A stretch of DNA of 14,944 nucleotides, from NCBI GenBank assembly GCA_945870085.1, contig CAMBQX010000025.1, positions 1 through 14,944 on the forward strand. Reading direction: 5' to 3'. The notes below the pieces were generated by a model. That model was not told the origin of the DNA. It saw only the letters and a program-made list of their open reading frames with translations, and made no database searches. The DNA is from Bifidobacterium breve. Its GTDB lineage: Bacteria > Actinomycetota > Actinomycetes > S36-B12. The translations under genes and the position numbers were made by a program. Shown piece by piece: positions 1 to 6,712 of this stretch. Positions within the stretch are counted from its first letter, which is position 1, and every line of letters begins with the position of its first letter.

Positions 1-1057
1 CGGTGACGGCCAAGCCGCGATCGCGAAGAATTCGGACAAAGGCCTCCTCATCGCCCGGGCGGGAGGCCGTCCAAATTGAGCCTGGGGTTGGATTTAACGG
101 GATCAGGTTTACGTGTACTAAGTGGCCGACAAGTAAGTCAGCCAGGCGCTCAGCCCGCCAGGATTGGTCATTAATGTCTCGGATAAGGGCATACTCAATG
201 CTGATTCGCCGATGGGTTCGATCGGCGTACTCCCAAGCTGCATTCAACACCTCCGCCACCGGCCACCGGGTATTGACCGGCACCAGTGTGTTGCGCAATT
301 CGTCATCAGGTGCGTGCAGTGAAAGTGCCAACGTGACAGGTAGACCTTCGGTGGCGAGATCTTTCATCCGCGGAACAAGGCCCACCGTTGAAACCGTGAT
401 GCCTCGAGCGCTCAAACCTAAGCCAGCTGGCGCCGGCGAAATCAGCCGCCGTACCGATTCAACAACTGCACCATAGTTGGCCATCGGCTCACCCATGCCC
501 ATGAACACCACGTTTGATACCCGCCCCGGACCCCCAGCTATCTGGTTACGGGCTAAGGAGCGTGAGCCAGCGAGTACCTGCTCGACGATCTCAGCAGTTG
601 ACAGATTCCGCGTGAGTCCGGCCTGCCCGGTTGCGCAAAATGGGCAGTTCATGCCGCAGCCGGCCTGCGAGGAAATGCACATGGTGACTCGCTCTGGGTA
701 GCGCATCAGCACTGATTCAACTAGTGCACCGTCGTGCAGCCGCCAGACTGATTTGACAGTCGTGCCGCCATCGCAGTCGATGACTCGAATCGGATTAAGT
801 AACTCGGGCAGAAACATCTTCGCTACCTGTTGGCGCATCTCGGCTGGTAGATCGGTCCAGGTATCCGGGTCATCTGATAAACGCCCCAGCCAGTGTCGCG
901 ATACTTGATCGGCCCTAAAACCTGGTAAGCCCAATTCAGCAAACGCAGCACGACGTTGCTCAGGAGATAAATCCATCAGGTGTCGAGGCGGTTTGCCGCG
1001 CCTTGGAGCTTCGAAGAGCAACTCACCCGGGCGCATCGCCGGCTTGGATTCTGACAT
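1..1057 (-). CDS. rlmN: 23S rRNA (adenine-2503-C2)/tRNA methyltransferase RlmN, C-terminus cut by window edge
   Basis: This is a radical-SAM methylase that, in its family, puts a C2-methyl on A2503 of 23S rRNA and on A37 of some tRNAs. The frame is open from ATG 1057 to the window edge (352 codons). The 4Fe-4S motif CGMNCPFC is at residues 134-141 (Cys134, 138, 141). Cys127, seven residues earlier, matches the first catalytic cysteine of the E. coli enzyme. The SAM-binding stretch FMGMGEP and the family C-terminal stretch LIPLNPTPGS follow. The second catalytic cysteine lies near the C-terminus in this family and would fall just outside the window, so roughly a dozen or more residues are missing. 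The start overlaps the cdsA stop by one base (TGATG) and has no Shine-Dalgarno of its own, which suggests translational coupling. The reading is intact, with no frameshift seen. Confidence 0.96.
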   Translation of the reverse strand, partial: MSESKPAMRPGELLFEAPRRGKPPRHLMDLSPEQRRAAFAELGLPGFRADQVSRHWLGRLSDDPDTWTDLPAEMRQQVAKMFLPELLNPIRVIDCDGGTTVKSVWRLHDGALVESVLMRYPERVTMCISSQAGCGMNCPFCATGQAGLTRNLSTAEIVEQVLAGSRSLARNQIAGGPGRVSNVVFMGMGEPMANYGAVVESVRRLISPAPAGLGLSARGITVSTVGLVPRMKDLATEGLPVTLALSLHAPDDELRNTLVPVNTRWPVAEVLNAAWEYADRTHRRISIEYALIRDINDQSWRAERLADLLVGHLVHVNLIPLNPTPGSIWTASRPGDEEAFVRILRDRGLAVT

Positions 1058-1914
1058 CAGCTGGCTGCCAGCCCGGTGCCGAGGAATAGAGCAAATAGCG
1101 CCCACGAGGTGAAAGCATTCGGAATGAGTGAATCAAGACGGTCCATCATGCCGCCATGACCTGGCAAGAAGGTGCCCATATCTTTGAGACCGAGGTCACG
1201 CTTTATTGCACTTTCAGCAAAGTCACCCGCGGTTGCGGTGATGGCCAAGACGATGCCGGCAATCACCCCTTGCCACCAGGGCGCGTCAAGTAGCCACACG
1301 AAACTGGCAGCACCAACAGCACCTTGGACCAAAATCGATCCAGCGAAACCCTCCCAAGACTTCTTTGGGCTAATCTGCGCCGCGATCGGGTGCTTACCGA
1401 AGAAGACTCCCGCCGCGTAACCACCAATATCGTTGGAAGCCGTTAGCAAAATGAATACTAAGACTCGCTGAGCACCGTTATCAGCGGCCAGAGTCAGCAT
1501 CAGGAAGGCTGCCATAAACGGGAGGTACGCAGCAACAAAGATACTTGCCGTTACATCGCGCACGTACCCGTCGGTCCCGCAACGAATCCGCCAAAACATC
1601 ACGGCGAGAATCGTTAGGCCAAAGATAAGCAACTGCGCCAACGGGCCCCAGAGATATGCTGCACCCGGAAGCAACACGGCGGCAAGAAATAGTGGCGTGC
1701 GAGCAAGATGAATATCTCGCTTCCCGAATGCCAGGACGAATTCGCGAACCGCGACCACGATGGTGATTATCACCACGATGCCGAAAAGCCACTTAATCGT
1801 AAATAGGCTCACCAGCACCACCGCCGCGAGCGCAAGTGCAGACCCGATTGCAGCAGGTAGATTGCGCCCAGCTCGGGATTTCTTCTTTTTCGGATCTGCC
1901 GGCTTGTCGCTCAA
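1057..1914 (-). CDS. cdsA: Phosphatidate cytidylyltransferase (CDP-diacylglycerol synthase)
   Basis: It converts phosphatidic acid plus CTP to CDP-diacylglycerol, the precursor of phosphatidylglycerol, cardiolipin and phosphatidylinositol, in the cytoplasmic membrane. The 285-residue protein has a Lys/Arg-rich cytoplasmic N-terminus (residues 1-17), then many hydrophobic segments. The CdsA signature fills residues 235-261, with KRD at 238-240, KD at 244-245, GHGG at 252-255 and DRLD at 258-261. An earlier conserved stretch SPKKSWEGFAGS is at 182-193. The start is TTG at 1914, 2 nt after the frr stop, with an AGAGG Shine-Dalgarno at 1922-1926 (7-nt spacing) inside the end of frr. It shares one base with rlmN downstream. 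Length and motifs are normal for the family. Confidence 0.96.
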   Translation of the reverse strand: MSDKPADPKKKKSRAGRNLPAAIGSALALAAVVLVSLFTIKWLFGIVVIITIVVAVREFVLAFGKRDIHLARTPLFLAAVLLPGAAYLWGPLAQLLIFGLTILAVMFWRIRCGTDGYVRDVTASIFVAAYLPFMAAFLMLTLAADNGAQRVLVFILLTASNDIGGYAAGVFFGKHPIAAQISPKKSWEGFAGSILVQGAVGAASFVWLLDAPWWQGVIAGIVLAITATAGDFAESAIKRDLGLKDMGTFLPGHGGMMDRLDSLIPNAFTSWALFALFLGTGLAAS

Positions 1915-1916
1915 GA

Positions 1917-2483
1917 TTAGACCTCTAGCAGTTCTGCTTCTTTGTGCTTCAAGACTTCGTCAATATGCTCAACCTGCTTGTGGGTGGAATCATCTAGCTG
2001 CTTCTCAGCCCGGCGCACATCATCTTCACCGGCCTCGCCTTCCTTTTGCATCTTGTCGAGTTGATCTTTAGCGTGACGGCGAATATTACGCACGGAGATC
2101 CGCGCGTCCTCGGCCTTATTCCTTGCGGCCTTTATGTATTCACGGCGGCGCTCTTCGGTAAGTTGCGGAAGCACCACTCGGATCAGGTTGCCGTCGTTCG
2201 ACGGGTTGATACCAAGATCACTGTCACGCAGTGCCTTCTCGATCGCCCCGAAGGCGCCCTTGTCATACGGCAAGATGATGATCATGCGAGCCTCGGGAGT
2301 CTGGAATGAGGCAAGCTGGTTCAGTGGGGTCATTGAGCCGTAGTAATCCACCACAATTTTGTTGAACATGGCAGGGGTGGCCCGGCCGGTGCGAATCGCC
2401 GAGAAATCCTCGCGCGCCACGGCAATGGCTTTGTCCATCTTCTCCTCGGCCTCAAGAAGTATCAGCTCAATTTGCTCACTCAC
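1917..2483 (-). CDS. frr: Ribosome recycling factor
   Basis: With EF-G, this factor splits post-termination ribosomes and frees the mRNA. The product is 188 residues, close to the usual 185. Family blocks are visible in order: the first long helix with RTGRATPAMF at residues 31-40, the domain II beta region (SFQTPEARMIIILPYDKGA), SDLGINPSNDGNLIRV, and the helices RNIRRHAKDQLDKM and VEHIDEVLKHKEAELLEV. The start is GTG at 2483, chosen because an AAAGGAG Shine-Dalgarno lies 6 nt upstream (2490-2496) and the protein begins as in relatives. It lies 43 nt downstream of pyrH and 2 nt upstream of cdsA. The pyrH-frr-cdsA order is the usual bacterial one. Confidence 0.97.
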   Translation of the reverse strand: MSEQIELILLEAEEKMDKAIAVAREDFSAIRTGRATPAMFNKIVVDYYGSMTPLNQLASFQTPEARMIIILPYDKGAFGAIEKALRDSDLGINPSNDGNLIRVVLPQLTEERRREYIKAARNKAEDARISVRNIRRHAKDQLDKMQKEGEAGEDDVRRAEKQLDDSTHKQVEHIDEVLKHKEAELLEV

Positions 2484-2526
2484 GGTGCACTCCTTTGCCC
2501 ATAAATAGCACTCAGTATTTTGTACA

Positions 2527-3318
2527 TCAGACTGCCGCAGAAACTAAAGTCCCGATGGTTTCGCCGCGAACAGCGCGGGCTATATTGCCTTCAACTAAAA
2601 GGTTGAAAACAACTATCGGGAGTTTGTTATCCTGACACAAGCTGATTGCGGTCGCATCAGCAACTTTGAGGTTTCTATTTAAAACCTCAGCCGGGGTCAA
2701 TGTTTTATACCTGGTAGCTTTCGGATTGGTACGGGGATCATCATCATAAACACCGTCGACTCCCTTTGCCATCAGGACAACTTCAGCCCCAACCTCGAGC
2801 GCCCGCTGGGCTGCGGTGGTATCGGTCGAAAAATAGGGCTGCCCTAATCCGGCACCGAAAATAACAACGCGGCCCTTCTCGAGATGTCGGATTGCGCGCC
2901 TTGGCACATAAGGCTCAGCCACCTGACCCATTGCGATCGCAGTTTGCACTCGGGTCTCAATACCCTGCTTTTCACAGAAATCTTGTAAGGCCAGGCAATT
3001 CATCACCGTGCCCAGCATGCCCATGTAGTCAGCGCGCGCTCGATCCATGCCGCGTTCTGACAATTGGGCCCCGCGGAAGTAGTTACCCCCGCCGATGACA
3101 ACCGCGACTTGAGTACCCCCGCGAACTACATCAGCAATTTGGCGCGCAATTGAAGAAACCACATCAGGGTCAACACCGAGTGCACCCGAGCCGGCGAAAG
3201 CCTCACCCGAGAGTTTTAAAAGCACCCGGGACCAGCCGCCCACAGGTGCATTGGGCCAAATCTCAATGGTGCCGTCAAGGGACGGTTGAACCGCACCCGG
3301 GTTACTTGTTGGAGCCAT
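2527..3318 (-). CDS. pyrH: Uridylate kinase (UMP kinase)
   Basis: It phosphorylates UMP to UDP with ATP, a committed step of pyrimidine nucleotide synthesis, and belongs to the amino-acid-kinase fold. In the 263 residues the phosphate-binding RVLLKLSGEAFAG is at 31-43, VVIGGGNYFRGA at 73-84, DRARADYMGMLGTVMN at 92-107, FGAGLGQPYFSTDTTAAQRA at 154-173, and KGVDGVYDDDPRTNP at 185-199. The 30 residues before the first strand are longer than usual, rich in Pro, Asn and Gly, and not conserved to my eye. The ATG at 3318 is still preferred because GGAGG at 3328-3332 sits 9 nt upstream. A shorter GTG start at 3243 would remove the extra tail but has no Shine-Dalgarno. It lies 42 nt after tsf. Confidence 0.96.
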   Translation of the reverse strand: MAPTSNPGAVQPSLDGTIEIWPNAPVGGWSRVLLKLSGEAFAGSGALGVDPDVVSSIARQIADVVRGGTQVAVVIGGGNYFRGAQLSERGMDRARADYMGMLGTVMNCLALQDFCEKQGIETRVQTAIAMGQVAEPYVPRRAIRHLEKGRVVIFGAGLGQPYFSTDTTAAQRALEVGAEVVLMAKGVDGVYDDDPRTNPKATRYKTLTPAEVLNRNLKVADATAISLCQDNKLPIVVFNLLVEGNIARAVRGETIGTLVSAAV

Positions 3319-3360
3319 CTACTTGATCCTCCCGCCCGATTGCGTCGAAACTCGTTGAAC

Positions 3361-4179
3361 CTAGGACTGGCCAGCCTCAAAGCGAGCAAATGCCGTAACC
3401 GTTGTCTTGGCATCACCAAGCACCTGAGCCACCGACCTCTTGTTATCAACGACGCTGGGTTGCTCTAGTAGCACGGTATCTTTATAAAAACCGTTTACCC
3501 GGCCTTCGACGATCTTCGGCAGTGCAGCTTCTGGCTTGCCTTCTTCTTTGGCGGTTGCTTCGGCGATTCGGCGCTCATTTTCGACAACATCTGCCGGCAC
3601 CTCTTCGCGCGTCACGAACTGCGGCCGCATTGCAGCGACCTGCATTGCAGCACCACGTGCTGCTTCTTCGTCACCCGTGTACGCAACAAGCACGCCAACC
3701 TGCGGGGGTAGATCAGAGGCTCGACGGTGCAGATACAAAGCCACCGGTGGAGTAAGTACCACCACTTTGCCTAGCTCTATCTTTTCGCCGATAACACCGG
3801 CTAATTCGGCAATTGCATCGCCCACCGTGCGGCCATCGGCAAGGCTTGCCGCACCCAAAGCGGCACTATCACCAATTTGGCCAGCAGCGGCAGCTTTAAC
3901 AATCGCTTCCGAAAGTGCCTGGAAGTCAGCACTCTTGGCAACGAAGTCGGTCTCGCAGAGCAACTCGATCATCGCATTACCGTCGGCGGCAACTAGCCCA
4001 TTGGAAACAGTGCGTTCGGCACCGCGTTTGGCAGCCTTCGCGGCACCAGAAATACGGAGAATCTCAACAGCCTTATCGAAGTCGCCTTCGGCTTCTTCGA
4101 GGGCACGCTTGCACTCCATCATGCCGGCGGCCGTGGCGTCGCGGAGCTTCTTAACTTCTGCGGCGGTGATGTTCGCCAT
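3361..4179 (-). CDS. tsf: Translation elongation factor Ts
   Basis: This is the nucleotide exchange factor that regenerates EF-Tu-GTP. The N-terminal UBA-like module (residues 4-40) carries the signature VKKLRDATAAGMMECKRAL, and the EF-Tu contact motif TDFVAKS is at 77-83. The C-terminal part ends with a dimerisation-type stretch (VEGRVNGFYKDTVLLEQP). The length of 272 is typical of actinobacteria. It follows rpsB by 22 nt, as in most bacteria. The nearest Shine-Dalgarno-like run (AAAGGG, 4193-4198) is 13 nt from ATG, a long spacing for so highly expressed a gene. The start is fixed by family alignment (MANITAAEVKKLRD). Confidence 0.97.
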   Translation of the reverse strand: MANITAAEVKKLRDATAAGMMECKRALEEAEGDFDKAVEILRISGAAKAAKRGAERTVSNGLVAADGNAMIELLCETDFVAKSADFQALSEAIVKAAAAGQIGDSAALGAASLADGRTVGDAIAELAGVIGEKIELGKVVVLTPPVALYLHRRASDLPPQVGVLVAYTGDEEAARGAAMQVAAMRPQFVTREEVPADVVENERRIAEATAKEEGKPEAALPKIVEGRVNGFYKDTVLLEQPSVVDNKRSVAQVLGDAKTTVTAFARFEAGQS

Positions 4180-4201
4180 GGTGATCTTGGATCCCTTTCG
4201 C

Positions 4202-5041
4202 TTATTGAACTTCGGTTTCGACGACTACGACGGGCGCGGCCTCGGTGTCTGCAACTACGATTACGTCTTCGGAGGTTGGGCCGGCGAGCAACTCGCGCTC
4301 CCACTCGGCAAGTGGCTCCTCGGTGCTTTCGGCATCAGCGATCGCGCGACCGGCGCGGGCCATCAGGCCCTCAGCTACTGCATCAGCGATAACACGCGTG
4401 AGTAGCGCGACCGAGCGAATGGCATCGTCATTTCCCGGGATTGGGAAATCGACAACATCAGGGTCGCAGTTGGTATCGAGGACAGCGATCACGGGGATAC
4501 CGAGCTTATGCGCCTCGCCTACCGCAATATGTTCCTTATTAGTATCAATGATCCACACTGCGCTAGGGATTTTGGTCATATCGCGGATACCGCCGAGGGT
4601 CTTTACCAACTTGTCCTTCTCGCGACGCATCATGAGAAGTTCTTTCTTGGTTAATCCTGATGCAGCGACGTCCTCAAAGTTGATCGACTCAAGTTCCTTC
4701 ATGCGACGAAGGCGCATCGAAACTGTGTTGAAGTTAGTTAGCATGCCGCCGAGCCAACGCTGATTTACATATGGCATGCCGACGCGCGTGGCCTGCTCAG
4801 CTATAGCCTCTTGGCCCTGCTTCTTGGTGCCAACGAACATAATGCTGCCGCCGTGGGCAACTGTCTCGCGGACGTATTCATAGGCGCGATCGATATAAGA
4901 CAGCGACTGCTGAATATCAATAATGTAGATCCCGTTGCGCTCGGTGAAGATGAATCTCTTCATCTTGGGGTTCCAGCGACGGGTCTGATGCCCGAAGTGG
5001 ACACCACTTTCGAGCAGTTGACGCATGGTCACAACAGCCAT
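4202..5041 (-). CDS. rpsB: 30S ribosomal protein S2
   Basis: This is a structural protein of the small ribosomal subunit. The 279 residues start MAVVTMRQLLESGVHFGHQ, the S2 signature, followed by RRWNPKMKRFIFTERNGIYI and the conserved FVGTKKQGQEAI, RWLGGMLTNF and PSAVWIIDTNKEHIAVGEA blocks. The tail is acidic and Val-rich, as in other actinobacteria. The frame stays open upstream to 5278, but ATG 5041 is the start because AAGGAG (5051-5056) lies 9 nt before it and homology begins there. It is the first gene of the minus-strand operon with tsf, and its 5' leader is strongly structured (see the separate entry). Confidence 0.97.
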   Translation of the reverse strand: MAVVTMRQLLESGVHFGHQTRRWNPKMKRFIFTERNGIYIIDIQQSLSYIDRAYEYVRETVAHGGSIMFVGTKKQGQEAIAEQATRVGMPYVNQRWLGGMLTNFNTVSMRLRRMKELESINFEDVAASGLTKKELLMMRREKDKLVKTLGGIRDMTKIPSAVWIIDTNKEHIAVGEAHKLGIPVIAVLDTNCDPDVVDFPIPGNDDAIRSVALLTRVIADAVAEGLMARAGRAIADAESTEEPLAEWERELLAGPTSEDVIVVADTEAAPVVVVETEVQ

Positions 5042-5050
5042 GGCAGAGCA

Positions 5051-5056
5051 CTCCTT
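5051..5056 (-). promoter_or_regulatory. Shine-Dalgarno of rpsB
   Basis: AAGGAG on the minus strand lies 9 nt before ATG 5041. It decides the start against the in-frame upstream extension. It is 4 nt downstream of the last leader hairpin, so that hairpin could influence access of the ribosome. Confidence 0.8.
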
Positions 5057-5060
5057 CAGC

Positions 5061-5135
5061 GCGCCGGGGTAACCGGCGCTTCGGTTCTTGGCCTCGACCG
5101 GGTGGTCGATGCCCCTGACGACTTCCGAGTCGGGC
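5061..5135 (-). promoter_or_regulatory. Structured 5' leader of rpsB, candidate S2 autoregulatory RNA
   Basis: Read on the minus strand, three adjacent perfect stems precede the rpsB Shine-Dalgarno. The first (5119-5132) is a 5-bp stem with a CGGA loop, which flanking GCCC/GGGC bases could extend to 5111-5135. The second (5094-5109) is a 6-bp UCGACC/GGUCGA stem with an ACCC loop. The third (5061-5079) is a 7-bp GCGCCGG/CCGGCGC stem with a 5-nt loop, ending 4 nt from the Shine-Dalgarno. S2 is known to repress its own mRNA through the leader in E. coli and relatives. That this leader does the same is inference from position and structure only; I do not recognise a named Rfam family. Confidence 0.45.
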
Positions 5136-5216
5136 TCCCGCCGAAGTGGGACCGTGCCGTATCGGCCTTGGCCATGAGGGAAGAGCGCCAAGGAAAAGCC
5201 GTGCGTATTTAGTCCT

Positions 5217-5222
5217 ATCCTA
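5217..5222 (-). promoter_or_regulatory. Possible -10 box of the rpsB operon
   Basis: TAGGAT on the minus strand fits the actinobacterial TANNNT -10 pattern and would start a leader of about 170 nt containing the three hairpins. No good TTGACA-like -35 hexamer is seen 16-19 nt upstream; the region there is occupied by the DnaA box. The call is tentative. Confidence 0.3.
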
Positions 5223-5241
5223 GGGGACAGCCGCTGGTGCT

Positions 5242-5250
5242 TTATCCACA
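5242..5250 (+). promoter_or_regulatory. Perfect DnaA box between rpsB and the M23 peptidase gene
   Basis: TTATCCACA is an exact match to the canonical DnaA binding 9-mer. It stands alone in the 282-nt divergent intergenic region (5042-5323), about 20 nt upstream of the TAGGAT hexamer and so over the expected -35 position of the rpsB promoter. The rest of this intergenic stretch holds the rpsB leader and, presumably, the promoter of the peptidase gene. A single box without an AT-rich region is not an origin. Confidence 0.5.
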
Positions 5251-5323
5251 GGCCGCCGTTATCTCGCCCACCGGCCAATTCGGGCTCCTAGCAACGCCAT
5301 CCCCTTGCCAGCAGGCTCCGTAA

Positions 5324-6016
5324 ATGACACCTTTACTTATCGCCCCATTAGCAATCACCTTTTGGGTTTGGCCGGTCTCGCCCGTGGCCGTGGTTGCCGG
5401 CTTTGACCCACCCGAAAAGGTGTGGTCGGCCGGGCACCGCGGAATTGACCTCGCCGCCGCGCCCGGCCAGGAAGTCAGGGCCATCGGCCCTGGATCGGTA
5501 GCATTCGCCAGCTCCATCGCGAACCGGCCGGTAATTTCAATCGAGCACGGGGCGCTGCGATCCACCTACGAGCCGGTGCGCGCCTTAGTCGCCCCCGGAG
5601 AAACCGTGCGCGCCGGGCAACTCCTCGGCTGGGTCGCCACCGGAGGCCACTGCGCCGATCACTGCTTACATCTTGGGATTAAGTCAGGCACTGAATATCT
5701 GGACCCGTTACTGCTACTGAGTAGACGCCCAGCAGTTCTTAAACCAAATCGTCTTCGGCTCGGGGGTGCGCCTGCACGAATGACTTACGCAGCCGCTCTA
5801 CCGATACATGGGTATAGCGCTGGGTGGTCGCCATCGTTGCATGGCCCAAAAGCTCCTGCACAGCGCGCAGATCCGCACCGCCCTCCAGCACGTGGGTCGC
5901 GGCGGTGTGCCTTAAACCATGTGGAGCGAGCTTCGGCACACCCGCAGCCAAAGTTAGGCGCCCCACCGTGGTGCGCACCGCGCGTTGATCCAGTCGACCG
6001 CCCCGAGCGCCAATAA
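5324..6016 (+). CDS. M23-family (LytM-like) metallopeptidase, exported, with anomalous C-terminal extension
   Basis: It is probably a cell-wall endopeptidase or related cell-wall protein. An uncharged hydrophobic N-terminus (residues 2-25) looks like an export signal or anchor. The domain then shows GFDPP (26-30), GHRGIDLAAAPG (37-48, metal ligands His38 and Asp42), EHG (74-76), STYEPV (80-85) and CLHLG (114-118, His116), ending in YLDPLLLL (125-132). This is the M23 protein usually found divergent from rpsB in actinobacteria. The family domain ends at about 5719. The remaining ~99 codons are Arg/Pro/Ala-rich and run antisense through the end of xerC, so they are probably not a real domain. 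Both other frames hit a stop right at the domain end (TGA and TAG in CTGAGTAG), so a 1-nt indel or stop loss is likely. No Shine-Dalgarno is seen; the ATG directly follows an in-frame TAA. Confidence 0.8.
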   Translation: MTPLLIAPLAITFWVWPVSPVAVVAGFDPPEKVWSAGHRGIDLAAAPGQEVRAIGPGSVAFASSIANRPVISIEHGALRSTYEPVRALVAPGETVRAGQLLGWVATGGHCADHCLHLGIKSGTEYLDPLLLLSRRPAVLKPNRLRLGGAPARMTYAAALPIHGYSAGWSPSLHGPKAPAQRADPHRPPARGSRRCALNHVERASAHPQPKLGAPPWCAPRVDPVDRPERQ

Positions 6017-6677
6017 AGAGCGCCTTACCGCTTGCTGGCTTGGCCAGTTGCGCACGTACCTCGAGCCATGCACTTACTGCCTGCGCCGCTGGCACCCCAA
6101 ATGGCACCACCCGCTCCTTATCACCTTTACCGATTACTCGAACAGTGCGTCGGCCAAGGTCGACGTCACGCATATCGATACCGCACAACTCGGAGACGCG
6201 AATCCCGGTGGCATAAAGCAGCTCGACGACGCAGCGGTCGCGAACAGCCTGTGGGTCACCGTCATCGCTCGCAACACCCGCATGATCCATCACCGCGGTG
6301 GCTTGATCAACATCTAGCACGGTTGGCAAAGTGCGTGATACTTGTGGGCTCGCTAGGCGCACTCCGAAATCAGTTTCAGTATAACCGCGACGCAACGCCC
6401 AAGCCGTGAAAGCCCGCGCTGATGCCGCTTTTCTCGCAATGGTGGCCCTCGCCTGGCCACCGCCATGAAGTGCGGCGAGCCATGCACGAAGTAAAGGCAA
6501 AGTTAGGTCGGTTGGGCTATTGCAGCCCCGCTCGATCGCAAAATTGAAGAGGTCTCGAAGATCGGCTAAATAGGCGCGAACCGTATGCGGGCTTCGACCC
6601 CGCTCATCGCGCAGATAAATCGTGAAGCCCGAGTAGGCCTCATCGAGGTCAATTCGTGCGGTCAATTCACCCGGCAT
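5739..6677 (-). CDS. xerC: Tyrosine recombinase XerC
   Basis: This is a site-specific recombinase that, with XerD, resolves chromosome dimers at dif during division. The N-terminal SAM-like core-binding domain covers roughly residues 10-100. The catalytic domain has all expected residues: Arg160 (ATGIRVSEL), Lys184 (GKGDKERVVPFG), His253 and Arg256 (HGLRHTAATH), His279 (ELLGH) and nucleophile Tyr288 (QRYTH). It closely resembles mycobacterial XerC. I chose ATG 6677 (312 residues) by comparison with that protein. A longer TTG start at 6737 would overlap dprA by 25 nt and add 20 residues without a Shine-Dalgarno. The gene follows dprA by 35 nt. Its last ~280 nt are overlapped in antisense by the M23 frame. 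Confidence 0.94.
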   Translation of the reverse strand: MPGELTARIDLDEAYSGFTIYLRDERGRSPHTVRAYLADLRDLFNFAIERGCNSPTDLTLPLLRAWLAALHGGGQARATIARKAASARAFTAWALRRGYTETDFGVRLASPQVSRTLPTVLDVDQATAVMDHAGVASDDGDPQAVRDRCVVELLYATGIRVSELCGIDMRDVDLGRRTVRVIGKGDKERVVPFGVPAAQAVSAWLEVRAQLAKPASGKALFIGARGGRLDQRAVRTTVGRLTLAAGVPKLAPHGLRHTAATHVLEGGADLRAVQELLGHATMATTQRYTHVSVERLRKSFVQAHPRAEDDLV

Positions 6678-6712
6678 GACTCCATCGTGACAACACTGGG
6701 CGAGTTGGTGCT

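Noticed and set aside
3..701. Two plus-strand open frames
   Set aside because: They lie antisense to rlmN, whose minus-strand protein is clearly recognisable. Their products are Arg/Ser/Pro-rich shadow sequence.
2667..2689. Perfect 8-bp inverted repeat with 7-nt loop inside pyrH
   Set aside because: About one such repeat is expected by chance in 15 kb. It lies in conserved coding sequence with no T-run or regulatory context.
3536..4405. Plus-strand open frame of 289 codons
   Set aside because: It is antisense to tsf and the end of rpsB. It is Ser/Ala/Arg-rich with no domain and arises from codon bias of the true genes.
5042..5278. Upstream in-frame extension of rpsB by 79 codons
   Set aside because: S2 homology and a good Shine-Dalgarno fix the start at 5041. 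The extension reads through the structured leader and has no S2-like residues.
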